Shown: positions 1-8,860, numbered from the stretch's first letter. The stretch is 64,000 nucleotides of DNA from an uncultured Muribaculaceae bacterium (GCA_944321875.1 CALUMX010000007.1:45088-109087); one strand, 5' to 3'. The notes: generated by a model not told the origin, from the letters alone. A program made the numbers and translations.

Positions 1-3000
1 GTAGCGCTCCAGAATCGACTTGCGCTGCTCGTCGTAATCGTAACCACGATAATAGTGGTAATTGTCACCGGCCGGGTCGTTGAACGGAGAGAACTGGTCG
101 TTCTCCATCGCTGCGATTGTCTCAGGCGACAACTTGCGGCGAAGCTGGTCGAGATAATCCTTGTAAGTCGAGAAATTCTTCTCATCATCGGAATGCAGAC
201 CGTTCAGACCGACGTCCTGATAGCGACGGGCACCCGCACTGTTGTCAAACGCATAGGTCAGCGAAGTCTCGATAGGCACGCGGCCCCACACCGTCTCACG
301 CAGTTTGGAGGTGTTGCCGTCAATCGGCATACCGTTCTCAAACGACTTGTAACCGTCCTTCAGAATGTCCTCGCTTACTTCTCCGAGGTTGAAATAAAGG
401 TCACCACCCTCGTTCGTATCGCCTTCAGCAAGGAACGGGTCCATCATCCAGAACTGGATGTATTCGATGTTGGATGTCTCGAAGTTGGTATTGTCAAGCT
501 TACGCATGATACCACCCCATCGCTTCTCCGGAAGCAGGAGGTTGAAGTTCTCGTCAATGTTGGTGGCATCAAGGTTGTACGGACCGCGTTTTGTCGGATA
601 GAACGACAGGTTGAGTGTCTGCACAGCCGAAGCCTCACCATAGTTCAACTCACGGTTCGGCCAGATTTCACGGGTAGTCACCTCACGCACATAAGGGCTT
701 GAAAGCTGCTCAAGGTCGTTTTTGATATAAGCCGGGCAAAGTGAGGAATTTTTCTGTGTGAACATACGGTCCACATAATACCACGCCAGCAACGCACGGT
801 TCTTACCGTAGGCTACGTCGTTCGACAGTCCTGCCTCCGGGAACATACCGCCCTGCGGGTCGTAAGGCGTGGATGCCAGGAACCAGGAGTAAGGTGAGCG
901 GATGTCGATAGTGTTCTGCGACGACTCAAAGTCATCCAGATAGGAGCTGCCGGAGTTGGTACCCGTCTTTTTCTTGTGCGGAATAAGTTGGGCGAACTCA
1001 CCTTGCAGACTGAACGTGGATGGTGCCGTGGCGTTGACTGTCGGGATGTAGTTCAGCCAATTGGTGAGCCACATGAACGATTTGTTGTACGATACGTTCA
1101 TACCCCATATCGTATTGTTAATCAACTCATCGCCAAGCGACACTTTTTCAGTCAGCGGCTTTTCGGAGAAGTTCATCACCGTTGCACCGATATTGAAATC
1201 CTTCGTAAAGGCATAGTTCAAGTCCAAACCGAGGAGAGTCTTGCGCTGCGTGCTGAACATGGACTGGTTCTCAAGCGACACGCTGATATTGGCACCGGAG
1301 TCAATGATACTTTGGTTTGTGATGGACACTATACCCATGTTGTAATCGACCGTATAGTCGCTGTTTTCCGTCAGCTGTACGCCACCGGCCGTAACAACGA
1401 CCGAACCACGCGGTACGTTCATCGCATTCAGGCGGATGGTAGCACCCGACGATGCCTGATACTCACCCTGAAGAATGAATTTATTCTTGTCCTGGAACTG
1501 GCGCGCCACCGTCTGCGTCGAGTCGTAAAGCTCGTAGTAGCAATAACGGTCGGCATCCGCCTTGTTGGAAATCTGACTTGCCAGATAGCTACCGAACGGT
1601 TCTACAACAGGGAAAATCACCTTACCCTGCGATGCGATGACCGTATAGCCCTCAACAAAGTCGTAGAAACCATCCGGATGGCTCTCATTGTTGGAGTCGA
1701 GACGGTCCACACCCAGCACCTGAATCAACGGCTTGCTGCGGATGGGGTCGACAGGAAGGAACTGCACGGCTGTTCCCGTTGTATCGCTCAAATACTTGAC
1801 ATTCAAGCGGAATTTTTCTTTCTGCACCTGATAAGCACCCAGCGAATAGATGTTTTTCATCATCAAGTCCCAGTTGGCAAACTTCGGGGAAACGGTCGAG
1901 CCTTTCAGCATCTTCAGATAGAGTGACTGAGTGGCGTCGGTCACGTCGCTGGAAAACTCGCCGACCTGATACACCTTACCCTGATAGGTGTACTGGTAGG
2001 CCACAGCCAGCACCTCGTCGGCATTCAACGCCGAATTGAGCGAGATGTAACCGAGCGTTGCGTTCAATTTGTATTCTGAGGATGAAAGCAGTCGTGCGCT
2101 CTCAATCTTCTCATAGTCGCGACCACCCTCAATGCCGTAGGCCGACAACGGCTCCAAAGCCTGCGAAACCTGGCTGATTTGACGGGCTCCGGGATATTGT
2201 GTCTTGATTTCCTCCAGCAGCGAGTTGGCGTTGTTGCGCGGATTGGGCAGGGAGGCATCAGGTGTCCAGTGTTCGTTGGAAAGCACGCGATTCTCACCCA
2301 TATCCATGAATGCCACGATGTTACGAGCCTCATCGTAGACACCCCGGCGGTTGGTAACCCACACCTCGATACGGGTAATGTTGACTCCCGAGGCTACATA
2401 CGGCAATTTCGACGCATTTCCGTCGTAGGTATCACGAAAGAAATGGCCGAGGAAGAAGTGTCGGTTCTGGTCGTATTCATCCGCATTGATGGTGAACTCA
2501 GTGGTCTGCGCACCGCCTTTCGTATTAACGGTCTGCGTTTCCGAATTCTGTTGGGAAGCAAGAGCTGTCACGGTCAGTTTACCGAACTGCATTTTCGTTT
2601 TCAGACCGAACAGTGCCGTACTACCGCGAATCAGCGACGAACCGGTGGTCATCGACACGTTACCGGCCTCAATCGACTTGATGATTTCATCTTCCTTTCC
2701 CTCATACTTGAGTTTCAGGTTCTTGGAGTCGAAATCAAACGTCGCATCCGTATTGTAGGTCATGTTGAACTTCAACTTGTCACCGACGGAGGCATCAATT
2801 GTCGCCTGGATTTTCTGGTCAAAGTCGAAGTAAGTCTTTCTGCGCGCGCTGGCCGGAAGTGCCGGGTTGTCGGTCTTGTTCATCTTGATACCGGTCTGAA
2901 TCTGTACCGAACCCTGTGTCTTCAACTGGACGCCGCCGGGACCGAATACCTTCTCAAGCGGACCGATGGCAAATTTCATGTCAAGAAGGTTGAATTTGTT

Positions 3001-3441
3001 TTCATCCTTCTTTTCATACAATTCCGTATTCTTCTTGCGGTAGTATTCCATCATGGAATTGCGCATTTCCACATTATCGTAGTCATCGGCCGAAATAATG
3101 AACGGCGTCGTGATGTCACGGTCGCCCACCTTCGTATGAATTACATAGGTATCTGTCTCATAGTCATATACCGCTTCCGTCTTGATATTCGACGGGTCCT
3201 TCAGGTCGATGGCCTGCTTGCGGTTGGTCAGCAGTTCGTCGTAACTGGACGGTACGGTCGGACTTACCTCATACATCAACCCGGAGGAATCGGCCGGCGC
3301 CGTTTTCGGTCCGGCAGTGAGCGCGGGCGGAGGTGTAAGCTCCGATTTGTAGTATTGGGCATAGCCTATAGAGCTGACGGCGGAATAAAGGATTATTCCG
3401 GCCACTATAAGCCAAAAGATTTTCTTATTTGTATTTTCCAT
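1..3441 (-). CDS. sprA: T9SS outer-membrane translocon SprA (Sov), 5' part, 3' end outside window
   Basis: SprA forms the very large outer-membrane channel through which T9SS cargo leaves the periplasm. The frame starts at an ATG at 3441 and stays open to base 1, giving 1147 residues of a protein that is usually about 2400, so roughly the first half is present. The N-terminus (MENTNKKIFWLIVAGIILYS) is a signal peptide ending near IGYAQ. Family hallmarks I recognise are DMKFAIGPLEKVFGPGGVQ near residue 160, followed by the QGSVQIQTGIK and MTYNTDATFDFDSKNLKLKY segments. It lies 72 bp downstream of ruvA, the same ruvA-sprA order known from other Bacteroidetes, and is probably cotranscribed with it. 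The porT-porN and porG loci are in the same window. I am confident of the family; completeness cannot be judged here. Confidence 0.92.
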   Translation of the reverse strand, partial: MENTNKKIFWLIVAGIILYSAVSSIGYAQYYKSELTPPPALTAGPKTAPADSSGLMYEVSPTVPSSYDELLTNRKQAIDLKDPSNIKTEAVYDYETDTYVIHTKVGDRDITTPFIISADDYDNVEMRNSMMEYYRKKNTELYEKKDENKFNLLDMKFAIGPLEKVFGPGGVQLKTQGSVQIQTGIKMNKTDNPALPASARRKTYFDFDQKIQATIDASVGDKLKFNMTYNTDATFDFDSKNLKLKYEGKEDEIIKSIEAGNVSMTTGSSLIRGSTALFGLKTKMQFGKLTVTALASQQNSETQTVNTKGGAQTTEFTINADEYDQNRHFFLGHFFRDTYDGNASKLPYVASGVNITRIEVWVTNRRGVYDEARNIVAFMDMGENRVLSNEHWTPDASLPNPRNNANSLLEEIKTQYPGARQISQVSQALEPLSAYGIEGGRDYEKIESARLLSSSEYKLNATLGYISLNSALNADEVLAVAYQYTYQGKVYQVGEFSSDVTDATQSLYLKMLKGSTVSPKFANWDLMMKNIYSLGAYQVQKEKFRLNVKYLSDTTGTAVQFLPVDPIRSKPLIQVLGVDRLDSNNESHPDGFYDFVEGYTVIASQGKVIFPVVEPFGSYLASQISNKADADRYCYYELYDSTQTVARQFQDKNKFILQGEYQASSGATIRLNAMNVPRGSVVVTAGGVQLTENSDYTVDYNMGIVSITNQSIIDSGANISVSLENQSMFSTQRKTLLGLDLNYAFTKDFNIGATVMNFSEKPLTEKVSLGDELINNTIWGMNVSYNKSFMWLTNWLNYIPTVNATAPSTFSLQGEFAQLIPHKKKTGTNSGSSYLDDFESSQNTIDIRSPYSWFLASTPYDPQGGMFPEAGLSNDVAYGKNRALLAWYYVDRMFTQKNSSLCPAYIKNDLEQLSSPYVREVTTREIWPNRELNYGEASAVQTLNLSFYPTKRGPYNLDATNIDENFNLLLPEKRWGGIMRKLDNTNFETSNIEYIQFWMMDPFLAEGDTNEGGDLYFNLGEVSEDILKDGYKSFENGMPIDGNTSKLRETVWGRVPIETSLTYAFDNSAGARRYQDVGLNGLHSDDEKNFSTYKDYLDQLRRKLSPETIAAMENDQFSPFNDPAGDNYHYYRGYDYDEQRKSILERY

Positions 3442-3513
3442 TCAGACGTAGCAATCCGTTATTAATCAGCTCCGGCGCAACGACATCTGTCCCGTCAGGC
3501 GCGAACGCCTGAC

Positions 3514-4095
3514 TTACAATATCTTCAACGCCTTCTTTATCAAATCTTCCACCTTTGCGTCAGGCTGCTCCTTGAGCAACTTGCCCACGGCTTTCTGCAC
3601 AGCCTGCTGCGTATAGCCGAGCATGACAAGGGCGGCTACCGCCTGCTCGTAGGTTTCCGATTGGGTTTCCAATTGTACTAATAACGTATCGTCACCCCGT
3701 TTTATTTTATCCTTGAGGTCAACAATTATTCTTTGGGCGGTTTTCGCACCGATTCCCTTCACCGATTTCAGCAAATTGACGTTGTTGGTAGCAATAACGG
3801 TCTGCAAGTCGGTAGGAGTCAGCGAGGAAAGAATCATCCGAGCCGTATTGGGACCTACTCCCGACACGGAAATGAGCAGCTGAAACATTTCGCGCTCCAG
3901 TTTGTCCGCGAAGCCGAACAACACGTGGGCATCCTCACGGATAGCCTCATGGACATAGACTTTCGCACTCCGCTCTTTCTGAAGCGCCGTGTAAGTATTA
4001 AGCGATATGTTCACAAAATAACCGAGGCCGGAACAGTCGACCACAATATAGGTAGGGGTAATCTCAGCGACCTCCCCTCTGATATAATCAAGCAT
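3514..4095 (-). CDS. ruvA: Holliday junction branch migration protein RuvA
   Basis: RuvA binds four-way DNA junctions and directs the RuvB motor in recombinational repair. The 193-residue product has the normal family length. The N-terminal OB-fold begins MLDYIRGEVAEITPTYIVVD. Two helix-hairpin-helix segments follow: LISVSGVGPNTARMILS near residue 75 and LKSVKGIGAKTAQRIIVDLKDK near residue 110. A C-terminal three-helix domain ends in DLIKKALKIL. It is the first gene of an apparent two-gene unit with sprA. A -7 element lies about 30 bp upstream of the ATG. Nothing is unusual about the gene itself; its pairing with sprA rather than ruvB or ruvC is typical of Bacteroidetes. Confidence 0.97.
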   Translation of the reverse strand: MLDYIRGEVAEITPTYIVVDCSGLGYFVNISLNTYTALQKERSAKVYVHEAIREDAHVLFGFADKLEREMFQLLISVSGVGPNTARMILSSLTPTDLQTVIATNNVNLLKSVKGIGAKTAQRIIVDLKDKIKRGDDTLLVQLETQSETYEQAVAALVMLGYTQQAVQKAVGKLLKEQPDAKVEDLIKKALKIL

Positions 4096-4124
4096 AATTG
4101 AATTATTTCCTTTTTATTACGGTG

Positions 4125-4132
4125 CAAATTTA
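4125..4132 (-). promoter_or_regulatory. -7 element for ruvA-sprA
   Basis: Read on the minus strand this is TAAATTTG, a perfect match to the Bacteroidetes -7 consensus TAnnTTTG, 30 bp upstream of the ruvA ATG. I found no convincing TTTG -33 box at 19-21 bp, so the promoter is supported by one element only. Confidence 0.5.
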
Positions 4133-4164
4133 GTCAAAAGTTTCGACTATGCGCCCGCACGGCA

Positions 4165-4203
4165 TAAAAAATCCCGGAGCGGCACAACGGCCGTTCCGGG
4201 ATT
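4165..4203 (-). terminator. Rho-independent terminator after the prolyl oligopeptidase gene
   Basis: A 13-bp stem (4170-4182 pairing with 4191-4203, one G-U pair) with an 8-base loop is followed on the minus strand by a run of T (complement of 4165-4170). It sits 21 bp past the stop codon of the 4224-6341 gene and separates it from ruvA. Confidence 0.85.
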
Positions 4204-4223
4204 ATGACAGGTTTTCCGTCTGC

Positions 4224-6341
4224 CTATTTCACACACATAGGTTTCAGACCGAGATTATAGTAAATGAATGAATAAATGTCGGTATATTCCTCAATCACCT
4301 TGGCAATCGGCTTGCCACCTCCATGACCCGCCTTGCTGTCGATGCGGATAATCTTCGGATTGTCACCGGTCGACGCTGCCTGCAGAGTAGCGGCATACTT
4401 GAAGGAGTGAGCCGGAACAACGCGGTCATCGTGGTCGGCAGTAGTCACCAGAATAGCCGGGTAGCGCGTTCCATCGTTCTTGATATTGTGAACCGGAGAG
4501 TAAGCGTAGAGATATTTGAACATTGCCTCACTGTCGGCGCTTGTACCGTAGTCAGGAGCCCAGTTCCAACCGATGGTAAACTTGTGGTAGCGCAACATGT
4601 CCATCACACCCACCTGCGGAATGGCTACGCGGTAAAGGTCAGGACGCTGGTTGACGCAGGCGCCGATGAGCAAACCTCCGTTGGAACCGCCCTGGCAAGC
4701 CAACATATCGGGATTGGTGTACTTATTCTTCACCAGGTACTCCGCCGCCGAAATGAAGTCGTCAAACACGTTTTGCTTGTTCATCTGCGTTCCTGCCATG
4801 TGCCATTCCTCGCCATATTCGTTTCCACCACGCATATTCACCTGCGCATAGATGAAACCGTTTTCAATCAAGAACATACGATACGGGCTGTACGTCGGGT
4901 AAAGCGTCACGTTGAAACCGCCGTAACCATAAATCAGCGTCGGATTCTTTCCGTCGCGCTTCAGACCCTTCTTATAAGTCAGCGTCATCGGCACCTTTGT
5001 TCCGTCCTTGCTCTCAAAGAATATCTGCTCTGTCACATAGTCTTCCGAACGGAACGGTACGGACGGCTGGCTGAACACTTCTGAGCGGTTCTTGTCGATG
5101 TCGTACTTGTAAATAGTCGTCGGATAAGCAAATGAAGTAAATGAATAGAACATTTCCTTTTCGTCTTTCTCACCCGATACGGCAACCGTACCTACTGCCG
5201 GAAGAGCAATTTCCTGCAACAGCTTGCCTTCAAGCGTATAGACGTAAGCATGGTTGGAAGCGTCCTTATCGTAAACAGCCACGAGCTTGCCGTCGATAAT
5301 CGAAACGTTGGAAAGCACATCGGCAGCTTCCGGCAGCACGTCCTTCCAGTTGGCTTTCGACGGATTGTCGAGCGGAGCGGCAACCAGACGGCCTTTCGGA
5401 GCGTCGGCATTGGTGAGCAGGTAAAGTTTACCGTCTACAATGTCGACCGGAAGGCAGGCTACGGAATGGTCGTCGTTGACGCATTTGTAGGCAGCCTTAT
5501 CATCGTCGAGCGGACGAACATAAAGCGCATTACCGCTGCCCACGCCGGATTCTTCCAGATAGAACACGTTTTCCTTCTCAGCCGTTGCTGCCGCATAGAA
5601 GCGGAGCGGCTCTTTCTCGTTGACGTAAATCAGGCGGTCTTCCGACTGCTTGGTTCCGATTTTATGATAGTAAATCTTGTGGTACTCGTTTTTACCGGAA
5701 TAGGCAGAACCGCTCTTCGGCTGGTCATAGGTACTGTAATAAAAACCGTCACCCTTCCATTGCGCGCCGGAGAACTTCACCCATTCAATATGGTCGTCGA
5801 GCAACTGGCGGGTAGCCACATCCATCACATAAATTTCCTCCCAGTCAGAACCGCTGCGCGACACACCGTAGGCCATATACTTGCCATCCTTCGAGAAAGC
5901 GACACTTTTCAAAGCCACCGTTCCATCAGAAGAGAGAGCGTTCGGGTCAAGCATCACCTCGCCCGGCTCGCCCAATCGGTCTGTACGGTAGAGCACACTC
6001 TGGTTCTGCAAGCCGGTATTATGGAAATAATAGTATTTCCCGTTTTTCTTGAACGGAATACCCGGTTTCTCAAAATTGGCCAATGCCTTCAGCCCTGCGC
6101 TGATTTCCGCACGATAAGGCAATTTTGAGAGATAATCATCGGTCACCTTGCGTTGAGCCTCCACCCATTCCAGAGTCTCGGCAGAACGGTCATCCTCCAG
6201 CCAACGGTAAGGGTCGGCTACTTTCGTTCCGAAATAATCATCCACCACGTTGTCCTTGCGAGCCTCCGGATAGGTCAGTTCCTGTCCGGACACGGCAAAT
6301 ACGCCGGCTGCTGCACCAATTGTCATAATCAATCGTTTCAT
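4224..6341 (-). CDS. Secreted prolyl oligopeptidase family serine peptidase (S9A)
   Basis: A predicted exported endopeptidase that cuts short peptides after proline. The first 20 residues (MKRLIMTIGAAAGVFAVSGQ) form a signal peptide, pointing to the periplasm. The 705-residue length fits prolyl endopeptidase. An N-terminal segment starting TYPEARKDNVVDDYFG is typical of S9A, a beta-propeller follows to about residue 400, then an alpha/beta-hydrolase domain. The catalytic triad is visible: Ser in GGSNGG (about residue 554), Asp in TTADHDDRVVP (about 639) and His in KAGHGGGKP (about 673). It stands alone with its own upstream -7 element and downstream terminator. In an organism with C11 peptidase and T9SS genes nearby it probably serves peptide breakdown; that role is inference. 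Confidence 0.93.
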   Translation of the reverse strand: MKRLIMTIGAAAGVFAVSGQELTYPEARKDNVVDDYFGTKVADPYRWLEDDRSAETLEWVEAQRKVTDDYLSKLPYRAEISAGLKALANFEKPGIPFKKNGKYYYFHNTGLQNQSVLYRTDRLGEPGEVMLDPNALSSDGTVALKSVAFSKDGKYMAYGVSRSGSDWEEIYVMDVATRQLLDDHIEWVKFSGAQWKGDGFYYSTYDQPKSGSAYSGKNEYHKIYYHKIGTKQSEDRLIYVNEKEPLRFYAAATAEKENVFYLEESGVGSGNALYVRPLDDDKAAYKCVNDDHSVACLPVDIVDGKLYLLTNADAPKGRLVAAPLDNPSKANWKDVLPEAADVLSNVSIIDGKLVAVYDKDASNHAYVYTLEGKLLQEIALPAVGTVAVSGEKDEKEMFYSFTSFAYPTTIYKYDIDKNRSEVFSQPSVPFRSEDYVTEQIFFESKDGTKVPMTLTYKKGLKRDGKNPTLIYGYGGFNVTLYPTYSPYRMFLIENGFIYAQVNMRGGNEYGEEWHMAGTQMNKQNVFDDFISAAEYLVKNKYTNPDMLACQGGSNGGLLIGACVNQRPDLYRVAIPQVGVMDMLRYHKFTIGWNWAPDYGTSADSEAMFKYLYAYSPVHNIKNDGTRYPAILVTTADHDDRVVPAHSFKYAATLQAASTGDNPKIIRIDSKAGHGGGKPIAKVIEEYTDIYSFIYYNLGLKPMCVK

Positions 6342-6373
6342 TTATTTTTGAGTTTAGTAAATTCTTCTAAATG

Positions 6374-6381
6374 CAAATATA
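6374..6381 (-). promoter_or_regulatory. -7 element for the prolyl oligopeptidase gene
   Basis: On the minus strand the octamer is TATATTTG, a perfect TAnnTTTG match, 33 bp upstream of the ATG at 6341. A possible CTTG sits 23-24 bp further upstream, slightly too far for a standard -33. The element coincides with the start of the first of two 76-bp repeat units. Confidence 0.5.
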
Positions 6382-6525
6382 GTTAAAGGCGAGTGTAGAA
6401 AAAACAAGCTTGCTTGACTTTTTTATGCCGAGCCGCACTCTATATTATCTAAATATAGTTAAGGACGAGTGCAGAGACAAACAAGTTTACTTCATTTTCT
6501 CTGCCGAGCCAAAACCTGTATTACT
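6374..6525. repeat. Two imperfect tandem 76-bp repeat units
   Basis: Bases 6375-6450 and 6451-6526 align without gaps at an exact 76-bp offset. Shared blocks are AAATATAGTTAA at the start, CGAGTG and CAGA or TAGA soon after, ACAAG in the middle, and GCCGAGCC at 6427-6434 and 6503-6510. The second unit can fold, with GCAGAG pairing to CTCTGC. The first unit carries a perfect minus-strand -7 box; the second has the same box with one change. The pair fills most of the 209-bp gap between the prolyl oligopeptidase start and the next stop codon. I believe similar sequences recur in Bacteroidales genomes but could not check. Confidence 0.7.
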
Positions 6526-6550
6526 TAAAACAGACAAAATCGCCTCAAGT

Positions 6551-7282
6551 TCAACACGAACTTCCGTCGGCTTCTCCTTCCGCCGAGTCAAGCCTACCGA
6601 ACCAATATGTATAAGTCGAGGTCATGCCGTCCTCCAATTTTATATCGTAGCTTTCAGAGAATGGCTCACCCAACCGGAACGGCACGGGACGGCGGAACAA
6701 CGGCCCGTTGAAACAGAAGGTATGATATTCACCGTTCTCCCCGTTCGGGTCACAGCCTTCAGGCAGCGAGTCTATAAACTCACGGTCAATCTCCCGCCCG
6801 ATAAAAGCCGCGCCAAGATGCTCCATCGTCGTTACGACCACCGTACGGATGCCTGATTGCAAATATTCCTCCATTACCTGCGCCGAAGGCTTTCCCCAAA
6901 GCGGCTCTACCACCTCTATTCCATAAGGCGACAGTTGCTCCTCGCGGTAACGGCGCACGTCGTGAAGAAAAATATCTCCAAAAATAAAATGTGTCACCCC
7001 CTGCTCCTTAAAATGCTCCACTGCCCTGCTCATGGCCTCGGCATAGTCTTCCATATTGCCCTTAGGCGTAAGGTCCACCACATAGAGCGGCAATCCGAGA
7101 CACTCGGCCTGCGTTTGTAGCAACGGTAGAGGAATGCCGTGCATCGTCGAGCGCTTGGTCGAGCGGTTGACAGTCGTGAGCAGAGCCGTCACCTCATACC
7201 GGCCTTCCTCCAATACCCTCAACAGCGCGTGAGCCGAGTCCTTGCCCCCGCTCCAGTTGAAAACCGCCTTTATTCTGCCCAT
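6551..7282 (-). CDS. Dph6-like ATP pyrophosphatase (adenine nucleotide alpha hydrolase superfamily)
   Basis: The protein (243 residues) begins MGRIKAVFNWSGGKDSAHAL, with the SGGKDS PP-loop that binds ATP in enzymes adenylating a carboxyl or carbonyl group. The later segments MHGIPLPLLQTQAECLGLPLY and FGDIFLHDVRRYREEQ match the diphthine-ammonia ligase (Dph6) family. Bacteria lack diphthamide, so the bacterial substrate is unknown; related proteins have been linked to amide formation or cobamide metabolism only by inference. Its 5' end overlaps the upstream DUF2284 gene by 13 bp, which argues for translational coupling and a joint role. Family confidence is high, function unknown. Confidence 0.8.
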   Translation of the reverse strand: MGRIKAVFNWSGGKDSAHALLRVLEEGRYEVTALLTTVNRSTKRSTMHGIPLPLLQTQAECLGLPLYVVDLTPKGNMEDYAEAMSRAVEHFKEQGVTHFIFGDIFLHDVRRYREEQLSPYGIEVVEPLWGKPSAQVMEEYLQSGIRTVVVTTMEHLGAAFIGREIDREFIDSLPEGCDPNGENGEYHTFCFNGPLFRRPVPFRLGEPFSESYDIKLEDGMTSTYTYWFGRLDSAEGEADGSSC

Positions 7283-7848
7283 ATATCCTCCTCTTTGTCA
7301 TGAAACACACCTCCGACGAGCACCAGATATTCCGGCAACCGCCCGTCACTGCCCCATTTCATCTCCATGCCCAGCAACTTCTCGGCCGTCAATGCCAAAT
7401 TGTAGCCACAAGCCTCCAGCGAAGGACGGACCAGCTCCGGGTGACGGCAGGGATTTCCCTGGATGCGGGCACATTCTTCCTCTCCGCAGTAATAGCAACG
7501 GCCGGAGAAACCGAACATACGTCCTCCAGTCTCCCGTTCCAGCCGAAGAAGCCGTTGCTCCAGTTTCTGACGCTCCCTGCGCAACAGTTCCGATGCCTCC
7601 TCTATGCCCAGGTCTTTCCGACGGGGCGTTATTCTGACGGCTATCAGCGAGGCGTTGCGATAGGCCGTAACGTAGCGTTCCACGTCAAAGACATGAGGCG
7701 GACACGCCCAGTTCTTTCCATAATTTCCACAATTCCGACAGCACTCCAGAAAGCGCTCCGCATCACGGAACTCACGGTTGTAGCGCTCCACGGGCACCGT
7801 CACAGCCGCATAGTCGACATCGTATGCATATCTATCTTCTTCCATCAT
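7270..7848 (-). CDS. DUF2284 cysteine-rich predicted metal-binding protein
   Basis: The 192-residue cytosolic product has three cysteine clusters: CCRNCGNYGKNWACPPH near residue 35, CYYCGEEECARIQGNPCRHPE near 115-135, and a later CGYN. This spacing is typical of DUF2284, a family predicted to bind metal or an iron-sulfur cluster. An ATG at 7887 would add 13 residues (MRRSFSFSVKNVF); I prefer the MM pair at 7848/7845 because family members start just before the EEDRYAYD-type segment. The downstream Dph6-like ATPase overlaps its end by 13 bp, so the two are probably coexpressed and act on one pathway. No pathway genes nearby tell which. Confidence 0.72.
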   Translation of the reverse strand: MMEEDRYAYDVDYAAVTVPVERYNREFRDAERFLECCRNCGNYGKNWACPPHVFDVERYVTAYRNASLIAVRITPRRKDLGIEEASELLRRERQKLEQRLLRLERETGGRMFGFSGRCYYCGEEECARIQGNPCRHPELVRPSLEACGYNLALTAEKLLGMEMKWGSDGRLPEYLVLVGGVFHDKEEDIWAE

Positions 7849-7964
7849 AAATACATTTTTCACTGAAAAAGAAAACGAGCGTCGCATTCAGCACTGTACG
7901 ATGCCCAACATGACGCCCGTCCTCAATGACAGATTTTCTATAATAAGATAATTAAAAAGCCTTG

Positions 7965-8399
7965 TTATTTCTTCCCGTCCATCTTCTCAAGCAGAAGCCG
8001 GTAGACTTCCTCTACGTCGGCCTTCGTAGCCGAGGGCGGGAATGTAATCATGAAGTTGCCGCTCTCCATCGGCGCATTCACCTGCGGAGCGCATACCAAA
8101 CGGCCGTCGTAGATAAAACCTATCTTTTTCCCGACAGCTTTTTCCGTAGCCTTCCTCCAAGTCTCCGGGTCGCCCACCATACCCTTGATGGCATAAACCT
8201 TCATTCCCGGCATCGGTATGGAATCTATCGCCAAATCCCGAAATCCGGATGCCAAGGCAATCGGCTTATTCTTGACCGTCATTTTTTCGACGCTCTTAAA
8301 CTCATACCATCCGTTCTCCAAAGGCGGCGGTGTCAGCAGCGACGAACAGGATGCAAGCATCAACGCCGGCAATCCTGCGAACAGCAGTTTCTTCTTCAT
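7965..8399 (-). CDS. Small lipoprotein with SecDF P1 head-like region
   Basis: The 144-residue product starts MKKKLLFAGLPALMLASC, a signal peptide with lipobox LASC, so the mature protein is anchored at Cys18. The C-terminal half contains IGFIYDGRLVCAPQVNAPM followed by SGNFMITF, which resembles the periplasmic P1 head of SecD (a variant of IVLDGKVISAPxVN...GxxxITG) without any of SecD's membrane helices. A role in the envelope is likely, the exact function unknown. Its ATG lies 2 bp after the stop of the upstream lipoprotein gene, so both are one transcript. The SecD likeness is my reading of one motif. Confidence 0.7.
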   Translation of the reverse strand: MKKKLLFAGLPALMLASCSSLLTPPPLENGWYEFKSVEKMTVKNKPIALASGFRDLAIDSIPMPGMKVYAIKGMVGDPETWRKATEKAVGKKIGFIYDGRLVCAPQVNAPMESGNFMITFPPSATKADVEEVYRLLLEKMDGKK

Positions 8400-8401
8400 T
8401 A

Positions 8402-8860
8402 TTATTGATAATCTTTAATATCTTTCGCACGACCTCTCACTGCCTTTTCGTAGGTAGAGGCATTCGGGAACGTAGCAACCGCAATATCGAAATCATCGTT
8501 ATAGGTCACTTTGATTTTGATAGCAGCCTCCGCCGCCTCAATCCGTGACATCAAAATGGGACTCAATTGCTTCAGCTGAACCGACTCAAGCACTATGTCC
8601 CGACGGCTTTCATAGCCTCCGGCATCAATGTAATTGGACAGTTCATCCTCCGACGTCACCCGGAACGTAAACTCAGCAAGACCGTTGGAATAGCTTGCCT
8701 CCGTAAGTTCCACATTCGAATTGTCCTCCAATTCCATAGGTGTCATCATCGACAAAGAGCTGATTTCACTCTCCAATTCCTCAGTTGGCGATGAGCATGC
8801 CGTCAGCAAAGCCACGATTCCTGCCATAATTCCCCTGCAGACAATGTGTTTTCGTGCCAT
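8402..8860 (-). CDS. Lipoprotein of unknown function
   Basis: I do not recognise this 152-residue protein. The start at 8860 gives MARKHIVCRGIMAGIVALLTAC, a signal peptide with lipobox LTAC at residues 19-22; the frame is open further upstream, but those codons span a perfect -7 promoter element at 8899-8906. The mature part is acidic, with alternating polar and hydrophobic stretches (ELTEASYSNGLAEFTFRV) suggesting a small beta-rich domain, and a C-terminal region AIKIKVTYNDDFDIAVATFP. It heads a two-gene operon with the SecD-head-like lipoprotein, with a 2-bp gap, implying a shared envelope task. Confidence 0.72.
   Translation of the reverse strand: MARKHIVCRGIMAGIVALLTACSSPTEELESEISSLSMMTPMELEDNSNVELTEASYSNGLAEFTFRVTSEDELSNYIDAGGYESRRDIVLESVQLKQLSPILMSRIEAAEAAIKIKVTYNDDFDIAVATFPNASTYEKAVRGRAKDIKDYQ

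Noticed and set aside
2179..3465. A 428-codon plus-strand open frame, and others at 55-702 and 976-1926
   Set aside because: They lie antisense to sprA. The minus frame gives 1147 coherent SprA residues, while the plus frames give arginine/valine-rich sequence with no known motif.
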